From Clostridiales bacterium (lineage in GTDB: Bacteria; Bacillota; Clostridia; Lachnospirales; Lachnospiraceae): DNA of 32,154 bases. The position numbers and the translations under genes are program-made. Of the stretch, positions 26,006-32,154 are shown piece by piece (within the stretch, counting starts at the first letter, position 1; each line of letters opens with the position of its first letter). Location: NCBI GenBank assembly GCA_021204765.1, contig JAJPYU010000235.1, forward strand, positions 1 through 32,154. Direction: 5' to 3'. The notes under the pieces are model-generated. The model saw nothing but the letters and a program-made list of their open reading frames with translations, made no database searches and was not told the DNA's origin.

Positions 26006-26260
26006 ATGAATGTAAACTGGGATGGACTCTGGTATAGAATCTTTGGTATGACCTCCTGGCATGGCATTGCCATGGGGTTCTGGGTAGGAATGGTCATAGT
26101 TGCCCTCGTCGTCGTCGGTATGAACATCGTCGAGTGGAACTTTAAGAAGTTCGACCCTGAGAAACATAAACAGGAGGAGCACGAGAAGCTGATGAAGGAG
26201 CATGAGCTCCAGAAGAAGCACGACGAGCTCCGCGAGAAGCACGCAGACCTGTACAAATAA
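26006..26260 (+). CDS. Small single-pass membrane protein with charged coiled-coil-like tail, linked to mgtA
   Basis: 84 aa: TM WHGIAMGFWVGMVIVALVVVGMNIVEW then EKHKQEEHEKLMKEHELQKKHDELREKHADLYK. Own RBS aaaggagg; 19 nt after mgtA. Confidence 0.8.
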   Translation: MNVNWDGLWYRIFGMTSWHGIAMGFWVGMVIVALVVVGMNIVEWNFKKFDPEKHKQEEHEKLMKEHELQKKHDELREKHADLYK

Positions 26261-26329
26261 ACTTTCATGCTCACTTTGTGAGCACCATCAGGAATAAAAG
26301 CCGATGGCGACACTGAAATTGAGCTAAGG

Positions 26330-26370
26330 GGCTGTACCGGAATTACCCGGTGCAGCCTCGCTTTATTTTT
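26330..26370 (+). terminator. Intrinsic terminator after mgtA-small protein
   Basis: GGCTGTACCGG (26330-26340) / CCGGTGCAGCC (26347-26357), then tcgcTTTATTTTT. Confidence 0.75.
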
Positions 26371-26526
26371 ATGCACAGCCGCCCGCAAAGGCAATCTGCA
26401 GCCTGCCGTCTGCGCAGTCTGGTGCGGCGGGTAGGACCGGTACGCAGCCTTTTAATCGATCCTGTGCTACGCAAAGGGTAGGATTGTACTTGAAAAAGTC
26501 CCATAATTTACTGAAATAACGATTCT

Positions 26527-26598
26527 AATCAGGTGAATCCTGTGTTACCATAAAAATGCAAGAGAAATGCCGATTGCGTATTTCTCCTGATTTTTTAT
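26527..26598 (+). promoter_or_regulatory. Candidate attenuator upstream of ppdK
   Basis: GAGAAAT (26562-26568) / ATTTCTC (26580-26586) followed by cctgaTTTTTT. Alternative pairing AATCAGG (26527-26533) / CCTGATT (26586-26592). Confidence 0.35.
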
Positions 26599-26616
26599 GA
26601 AATAAGGAGGATCTAC

Positions 26617-29247
26617 ATGACAAAATGGGTTTATTTGTTCAGTGAGGGTAATGCGGATATGCGTGAGCTTTTGGGCGGAAAGGGTGCGAATCTGGCTGAG
26701 ATGACATCGCTGGGGCTGCCCGTTCCCCAGGGCTTTACCATCACCACAGAGGCATGCACACAGTATTATGAGGATGGCTGCGAGATCAATGGGGAGATCA
26801 GGGGACAGATTGGGGAATATATCGGGAAGATGGAGGAAATCACCGGGAAAAAGTTCGGCGATACTGAGAATCCTCTGCTGGTGTCCGTCAGGTCCGGAGC
26901 CCGGGCATCTATGCCGGGTATGATGGATACTATCCTGAACCTGGGCCTTAATGAGACAGTGGTGAACGTCCTGGCTGAGAAGTCCGGAAATCGCCGCTGG
27001 GCCTGGGACTGCTACCGCAGGTTTATACAGATGTATTCCGACGTGGTAATGGAGGTCGGAAAGAAATATTTTGAGCAGCTCATCGATAAGATGAAGTCGG
27101 AAAAAGGAGTCACCTACGATGTGGAGCTGACCGCAGATGATTTAAAGGAGCTGTCCGGGCAGTTTAAGGCTGAGTACAGGAAAATGCTGGGAGAGGATTT
27201 CCCTGACGATCCTAAGGAACAGCTGATGGGAGCCATCAAGGCTGTTTTCCGCTCCTGGGATAATCCCCGTGCTGATGTCTACCGCCGTGACAACGACATT
27301 CCCTATTCCTGGGGCACTGCCGTGAATGTCCAGAGCATGGCTTTCGGCAATATGGGCGATGACTGCGGCACCGGCGTAGCCTTTACCCGTGACCCGGCTA
27401 CCGGCGAGAAGAAGCTGATGGGCGAGTTCCTGGTAAATGCCCAGGGCGAGGATGTGGTGGCAGGTGTACGCACACCCATGCCTATTGCGCGGATGCAGGA
27501 GATGTTCCCCGAGGCCTTTGAGGAATTCGTAAATGTCTGCAAGACCCTTGAGGATCACTACAGGGATATGCAGGATATGGAGTTTACCGTGGAGAACCGT
27601 CACCTCTATATGCTCCAGACCAGGAACGGCAAACGTACAGCCCAGGCCGCCTTAAAGATTGCCTGTGACCTGGTGGACGAGGGCATGAGGAGTGAGGAGG
27701 AGGCCGTGGCAATGATAGAGCCAAGGAACCTGGATGCTCTGCTCCACCCCACTTTTGACGCTGATGCCCTTAAGGCCGCGAAGCCCATAGCCAGGGCACT
27801 GGGTGCTGCCCCCGGAGCTGCCTGCGGCAGGATAGTCTTTACCGCAGCCGACGCCGAGGCCTGGGCTTCCAGAGGCGAGAAGATAGTCATGGTCCGCCTG
27901 GAGACTTCCCCCGAGGATATCACCGGCATGAAAGTGGCTCAGGGAATACTTACCGTCCGGGGAGGAATGACCTCTCACGCTGCGGTGGTGGCCAGAGGCA
28001 TGGGGGCCTGCTGCGTGTCAGGCTGCGGCGATATCGTTATGGACGAGGAGAATAAGAAGTTTACTTTAGCCGGAAAGGAGTATCACGAGGGAGATGTCAT
28101 TTCCTTTGATGGTTCTACCGGATGCATATATGACGGAGCCATCCCCACAGTGGATGCGAAGATTGCGGGAGAGTTTGGCAGGATTATGGAGTGGGCTGAC
28201 AAGTACAGGAAGCTTTCCGTCCGTACCAATGCTGACACGCCCTCAGATGCCAGGAAAGCCCGTGAGCTGGGCGCTGAGGGCATCGGTCTGTGCCGTACTG
28301 AGCATATGTTCTTTGATGAGAATCGTATAGCGGCTTTCCGTGAAATGATCTGCGCTGACACCGCCGAGGAGAGAGAAGCTGCTTTAAATAAGATCCTTCC
28401 TTATCAGCAGGGAGACTTTGAGCAGCTCTTTGAGGCCATGGAGGGTGCGCCTGTTACCATCCGTTTTCTGGATCCGCCGCTCCATGAGTTTGTGCCCACT
28501 GAGGAAGAAGATATAAAGAAGCTGGCGTGGGCGCAGGGCAAGTCAGTTGAGACCATAAAGGGCATCATAGAGGGTCTTAAAGAGTTTAACCCTATGCTGG
28601 GACACCGCGGCGTGCGCCTGGCTGTCACCTATCCCGAGATTTCAAGGATGCAGACTAAAGCTGTCATCCGTGCCGCTCTTAATGTGAAGAAGGCTCATCC
28701 GGACTGGGATATGGTCCCCGAGATCATGATTCCCTTAATCTGTGAGGTGAAGGAGCTGCAGTACGTGAAGAAGACCATCACCGAGACTGCCGACGCTGAG
28801 ATAGCCGAGGCGGGCATTGACCTGAGATATGAGATCGGTACCATGATAGAGATTCCCAGAGCGGCTCTCACCGCCGAGGAGATAGCAAAGGAGGCCGACT
28901 TCTTCTGCTTCGGCACCAACGACTTAACCCAGATGACCTACGGTTTTTCCCGTGATGATTCCGGGAAGTTCTTGGATGCCTACTATGACGCGAAGATCCT
29001 GGAGAATGATCCTTTTGCGAAGCTGGACCGTATCGGCGTAGGGAAGCTGATGAAGACCGCCATGGCTCTCGGCAAGCCGGCGAATCCCGATCTGCACTGC
29101 GGTATCTGCGGAGAGCACGGCGGGGATCCTTCTTCCGTGGAGTTCTGCCATATGATAGGCCTGGACTATGTATCCTGCAGTCCTTTCCGCGTACCTATTG
29201 CCAGGCTGGCAGCGGCACAGGCGGCTATATCATACCCAGACAAATAG
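26617..29247 (+). CDS. ppdK: Pyruvate, phosphate dikinase
   Basis: MTKWVYLFSEGNADMRELLGGKGANLAEMTSLGLPVPQGFTITTEAC, LTVRGGMTSHAAVVARGMGACCVSGC, EGIGLCRTEHMFF, CGICGEHGGDPSSVEFCHMIGLDYVSCSPFRVPIARLAAAQA. Confidence 0.97.
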   Translation: MTKWVYLFSEGNADMRELLGGKGANLAEMTSLGLPVPQGFTITTEACTQYYEDGCEINGEIRGQIGEYIGKMEEITGKKFGDTENPLLVSVRSGARASMPGMMDTILNLGLNETVVNVLAEKSGNRRWAWDCYRRFIQMYSDVVMEVGKKYFEQLIDKMKSEKGVTYDVELTADDLKELSGQFKAEYRKMLGEDFPDDPKEQLMGAIKAVFRSWDNPRADVYRRDNDIPYSWGTAVNVQSMAFGNMGDDCGTGVAFTRDPATGEKKLMGEFLVNAQGEDVVAGVRTPMPIARMQEMFPEAFEEFVNVCKTLEDHYRDMQDMEFTVENRHLYMLQTRNGKRTAQAALKIACDLVDEGMRSEEEAVAMIEPRNLDALLHPTFDADALKAAKPIARALGAAPGAACGRIVFTAADAEAWASRGEKIVMVRLETSPEDITGMKVAQGILTVRGGMTSHAAVVARGMGACCVSGCGDIVMDEENKKFTLAGKEYHEGDVISFDGSTGCIYDGAIPTVDAKIAGEFGRIMEWADKYRKLSVRTNADTPSDARKARELGAEGIGLCRTEHMFFDENRIAAFREMICADTAEEREAALNKILPYQQGDFEQLFEAMEGAPVTIRFLDPPLHEFVPTEEEDIKKLAWAQGKSVETIKGIIEGLKEFNPMLGHRGVRLAVTYPEISRMQTKAVIRAALNVKKAHPDWDMVPEIMIPLICEVKELQYVKKTITETADAEIAEAGIDLRYEIGTMIEIPRAALTAEEIAKEADFFCFGTNDLTQMTYGFSRDDSGKFLDAYYDAKILENDPFAKLDRIGVGKLMKTAMALGKPANPDLHCGICGEHGGDPSSVEFCHMIGLDYVSCSPFRVPIARLAAAQAAISYPDK

Positions 29248-29250
29248 GGG

Positions 29251-29278
29251 TTGACATAATCTGTGATTGTGTTAAAGT
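29251..29278 (+). promoter_or_regulatory. Sigma-A promoter of rimP-nusA-infB operon
   Basis: TTGACA (29251-29256), 16-nt spacer, TAAAGT (29273-29278). Confidence 0.65.
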
Positions 29279-29307
29279 AGGTACAGTTATTTGGTACCTG
29301 TTGACTT

Positions 29308-29331
29308 GAGAGTGGGCTGCGGCCCACTCTC
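29308..29331 (+). promoter_or_regulatory. Leader hairpin upstream of rimP
   Basis: GAGAGTGGGC-TGCG-GCCCACTCTC, perfect 10-bp stem, followed by ATGCAA...TTGCAT. Confidence 0.6.
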
Positions 29332-29383
29332 ATGCAATGTTATGGATTACTTTGCATGGGTTTAGAATAATCGGGGACACGGA

Positions 29384-29851
29384 ATGAGCAAGAGAGAAGC
29401 AATTGAAAAAAAGACCGAGGAGCTGGCAGAGCCCATACTCACTGAGATGGGTTTCGAGCTGGTGGACTGTGAGTATGTGAAAGAAAGGGAGGATCACTTC
29501 CTCCGAATATACATAGACAAGGAAAACGGCATTACCGTAAATGACTGTGCCGACTTTTCCAGGGCTTTTGATCCCATACTGGATGAGGAGGATTATATTG
29601 ACGACGCCTACATTTTCGAGGTGAGCTCCCCGGGACTGGGCAGGCCGTTAAAGAAGGATCGTGATCTTTCCCGGAGTATCGGTGAGGACGTGGAAATCCG
29701 TACCTACAGGGCGATAGATAAGCAGAAAAATTTTACCGGGATCCTTGAATCTTTTACTGACAGCACTGTGACTGTCACCGATGAGGACGGAAATGAACAT
29801 ACATTTAACAGGAAAGATATCGCACAGATACATTTAGCGCTTGACTTCTAA
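29384..29851 (+). CDS. rimP: Ribosome maturation factor RimP
   Basis: MGFELVDCEYVKEREDHFLRIYIDKENGITVNDCADFSRAFDPILDEED...FEVSSPGLGRPLKKDRDL. Confidence 0.95.
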   Translation: MSKREAIEKKTEELAEPILTEMGFELVDCEYVKEREDHFLRIYIDKENGITVNDCADFSRAFDPILDEEDYIDDAYIFEVSSPGLGRPLKKDRDLSRSIGEDVEIRTYRAIDKQKNFTGILESFTDSTVTVTDEDGNEHTFNRKDIAQIHLALDF

Positions 29852-29870
29852 AACGAAGGAGGAAAAAGAA

Positions 29871-31247
29871 ATGGCCAGAAATGCCAAAAAACAACCTGCA
29901 AACGACAGCAATGAGCTTTTAGAGGCTCTGACTCTTCTTGAAAAGGAGAAAAATATCAGCCGTGATGTGATCATCGGCGCAATCGAAGCTTCTCTTATTT
30001 CTGCCTGCCGAAGCTATTTCGGAAGCAGCGACAACGCTAAAGTGGAGATTAATCCGGAGACCGGAGCTTTTCATGTGTATCTTGAGAAAACTGTGGTGGA
30101 AAAGGCGGATGAGCCCGGCTGCCAGATCAGCCTGGCAGAGGCGAAGATGCATGATGGCTCTCTGGAGCCAGGAGATATTTACCGCGAAGAGGTTAATTCC
30201 AGGGAGTTCTCCCGTATTGTCGCGTCAAATGCCAAGAATATCATCCTCCAGAAGATCCGTGAGGAAGAACGCAATGTTGTTTACCGGAAATATTTTGACA
30301 TGGCCAGGACCGTTGTCACCGGCGTGGTGCAGCGCTATGTGGGTGATAATGTCAGCATTAATCTGGGCAAGGCAGATGCCCTGCTCACCGCAAGCGAGAT
30401 GATAAAGGACGAGAAGTTTGAGCCTACCCAGAGAGTAAAGGTATATATACTGGATGTGAAATCCACCAACAAGGGGCCGAAGATCCTTGTTTCCCGTACT
30501 CATCCTGAGCTGGTCAGGAAGCTTTTTGAGGAGGAGGTCGCCGAGGTCAGGGATGGTGTTGTGGAGATAAAGAGCATAGCCCGGGAGGCCGGCAGCCGTA
30601 CCAAGATGGCAGTGTATTCCAATGACCCGGACGTGGATCCTGTTGGAGCCTGTGTTGGACTTAACGGTTCCAGGGTCAATGCTGTTGTCAACATTTTAAA
30701 CGGTGAGAAGATCGACATCATCAACTGGGATGACAGTGCTGCCCTGCTTATACAGAATGCGCTTAGCCCCGCAAAGGTTATTTCTGTTATCGCTGATCCC
30801 GACGAGAAGACTGCAAAGGTAATTGTTCCAGACTATCAGCTCTCCCTTGCTATCGGAAAGGAGGGCCAGAATGCCCGCCTGGCTGCAAGGCTTACCGGAT
30901 ACAAGATCGATATCAAAAGTGAGACTCAGGCACAGGAGGCCGGCGATGTATTCGACTATGAGGGCGAGTATGGGGATGATTACGATGATGACGGGTACTA
31001 CGATGATGACGGGTACTATGATGATGACTACGACGGTGAGTATGCTGACGACGGCGAATACGATGACGATAGTGAATATGCTGACGATGACTATTACGAT
31101 GACGATGAGTATTATGATGACGACTACGATGACGAGTATACAGATGAAGGATATTCTGATGAAGGCTATGCCGATGATGGGTATGCCGATGAGGATTACT
31201 CAGATGAGGAGTATGCAGACGATGGTCCGGAGGATTCCGGAAAGTAA
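29871..31247 (+). CDS. nusA: Transcription termination/antitermination factor NusA with Asp/Tyr-rich C-terminal tail
   Basis: S1/KH domains: VEIKSIAREAGSRTKMAVYSNDPDVDPVGACVGLNGSRVNAVVNILNGEKIDIINW, LAIGKEGQNARLAARLTGYKIDIKS. Tail of about 100 aa of D/Y/E/G. Confidence 0.95.
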   Translation: MARNAKKQPANDSNELLEALTLLEKEKNISRDVIIGAIEASLISACRSYFGSSDNAKVEINPETGAFHVYLEKTVVEKADEPGCQISLAEAKMHDGSLEPGDIYREEVNSREFSRIVASNAKNIILQKIREEERNVVYRKYFDMARTVVTGVVQRYVGDNVSINLGKADALLTASEMIKDEKFEPTQRVKVYILDVKSTNKGPKILVSRTHPELVRKLFEEEVAEVRDGVVEIKSIAREAGSRTKMAVYSNDPDVDPVGACVGLNGSRVNAVVNILNGEKIDIINWDDSAALLIQNALSPAKVISVIADPDEKTAKVIVPDYQLSLAIGKEGQNARLAARLTGYKIDIKSETQAQEAGDVFDYEGEYGDDYDDDGYYDDDGYYDDDYDGEYADDGEYDDDSEYADDDYYDDDEYYDDDYDDEYTDEGYSDEGYADDGYADEDYSDEEYADDGPEDSGK

Positions 31248-31263
31248 AAGGAGTTGAGTATAT

Positions 31264-31614
31264 TTGTCAGTCGACAGGATATTGTCCGGGCTTTCTCTGG
31301 CCCAGAAGGCCGGCCGGGTATCAAGCGGTGAATTTGAGACCCAGAAAGCCGTCAGAGAAGGCAGTGCGCATCTGGTCATTGTGGCCAAAGACGCCTCGGA
31401 CAACACGAAACATAAAATGCAAAACATGACGGATCATTACCGGGTTCCCCTTTATTTCTATTCTGATAAAGAGAGCCTGGGAAGAGCCATCGGCAGAGAA
31501 TACAGATCCATGGCGGCAGTTTGTGACGAGGGCTTCGCTGCATCCATGGAGAGAAAACTAATAGAAATAAACCGCGGAGGGAGGAATGAGTATGGCAAAG
31601 ACAAGAATATATGA
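31264..31614 (+). CDS. L7Ae-like ribosomal protein (YlxQ), TTG start
   Basis: VDRILSGLSLAQKAGRVSSGEFETQKAVREGSAHLVIVAKDASDNTKHKMQNMTDHYRVPLYFY; between nusA and infB. Confidence 0.85.
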   Translation: MSVDRILSGLSLAQKAGRVSSGEFETQKAVREGSAHLVIVAKDASDNTKHKMQNMTDHYRVPLYFYSDKESLGRAIGREYRSMAAVCDEGFAASMERKLIEINRGGRNEYGKDKNI

Positions 31615-32154
31615 TCTGTCAAAGGAGCTCGATGTATCTAATAAGGAAATTCTGGATTACCTTAGCTCACAGAAGGTTGAGGACAAGGTGCCCTCCAGTT
31701 CTCTGGAGGATAATGTTGCTTCCATGGTAAGAAAGAATTTTAAGAAGGACACTCCCTCTGAAAAGAAAGCTGAGGCGGCTCCTGCAGCACAGGGAGGAAA
31801 GGCCGATGCAGTTACAGAGGAGGCGGAACAGCCTAAGAAGAAATCAAATATTTCTGCTATATATAACCCTCAAAACAGTAAGATGAAGCCGCGTCAGGAG
31901 GGTGAGAGAAGACCCCGCCCTGATAGCGAAAGAAGACCTCGCCCTGATGGCGAGAGAAGGCTCCGTCCCGAAAGCGAGAGGAGACCCCGCTCTGAGGGCG
32001 AGCAGCGCCAGTCCAGGCCGGAAGGCGAGAAGAGGCCGCGTCAGGAGGGTGAGAAGAGACCCAGGCCTGAGGGCGAGAGCAGACCCAGCCCCGAGCGCGA
32101 AAGAATACCCCTCCCCCAGGGCGCAAGAAACCCAACCACACCCGCTGAGAGAAC
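31592..32154 (+). CDS. infB: Translation initiation factor IF-2, N-terminal part, truncated by window end
   Basis: ATG 31592: MAKTRIYDLSKELDVSNKEILDYLSSQKVEDKVPSSSLEDNVASMVRKNF..., then (RRPRPDGE)-like repeats. Operon position after nusA-ylxQ. Confidence 0.92.
   Translation, partial: MAKTRIYDLSKELDVSNKEILDYLSSQKVEDKVPSSSLEDNVASMVRKNFKKDTPSEKKAEAAPAAQGGKADAVTEEAEQPKKKSNISAIYNPQNSKMKPRQEGERRPRPDSERRPRPDGERRLRPESERRPRSEGEQRQSRPEGEKRPRQEGEKRPRPEGESRPSPERERIPLPQGARNPTTPAER
31897..32100 (+). repeat. Degenerate ~24-bp tandem repeat inside infB (8-aa unit ERRPRPEG)
   Basis: Translation: GERRPRPDS ERRPRPDG ERRLRPES ERRPRSEG EQRQSRPEG EKRPRQEG EKRPRPEG ESRPSPE. Confidence 0.85.

Noticed and set aside
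31857-32141. Minus-strand ORF rich in Gly/Phe/Ser opposite infB
   Set aside because: Shadow of the IF-2 tandem repeat.
1-32154. CRISPR arrays, tRNA/rRNA genes, prophage or defence systems other than mazEF
   Set aside because: None seen: no regularly spaced direct repeats with unique spacers, and no Cas, restriction or phage structural proteins in the ORF list.

Overview
Chromosomal window from a Firmicute, most likely Lachnospiraceae/Clostridia (inferred from gene content and order). It is densely coding. In order: 3' part of glgA; a DUF5688-like gene (-); rsmE; a NifS/IscS-type cysteine desulfurase; thiI; an HPr-like gene (-); mtaB; ireB-ruvX-DUF1292; RNase J; ylbF-like; U32 peptidase; lactonase-like beta-propeller; tgt (-); aroC; nhaC-like antiporter; a 2-hydroxyacyl-CoA dehydratase-family pair, the second fused in frame to an activase; a mazEF-like toxin-antitoxin module; an internally deleted fhs (formate-THF ligase) remnant; a DUF3784-like membrane protein; mgtA plus a small membrane protein; ppdK; and rimP-nusA-ylxQ-infB (infB runs off the end). 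No CRISPR array, tRNA, rRNA or transposase was seen. The most interesting signal is non-coding. (1) A ~210-nt dispersed repeat occurs twice, at 10326-10536 and 16289-16497, each just upstream of a start codon. It has a 110-nt nearly invariant core and a terminal hairpin with compensatory base changes. (2) A second hairpin family flanks aroC, at 14646-14674 and 16020-16048, with an identical 11-nt loop and three compensatory stem pairs. (3) A ~125-nt three-way-junction-like element sits at the broken end of the fhs remnant. All base-pairing was read by eye. No folding, alignment or database search was run.
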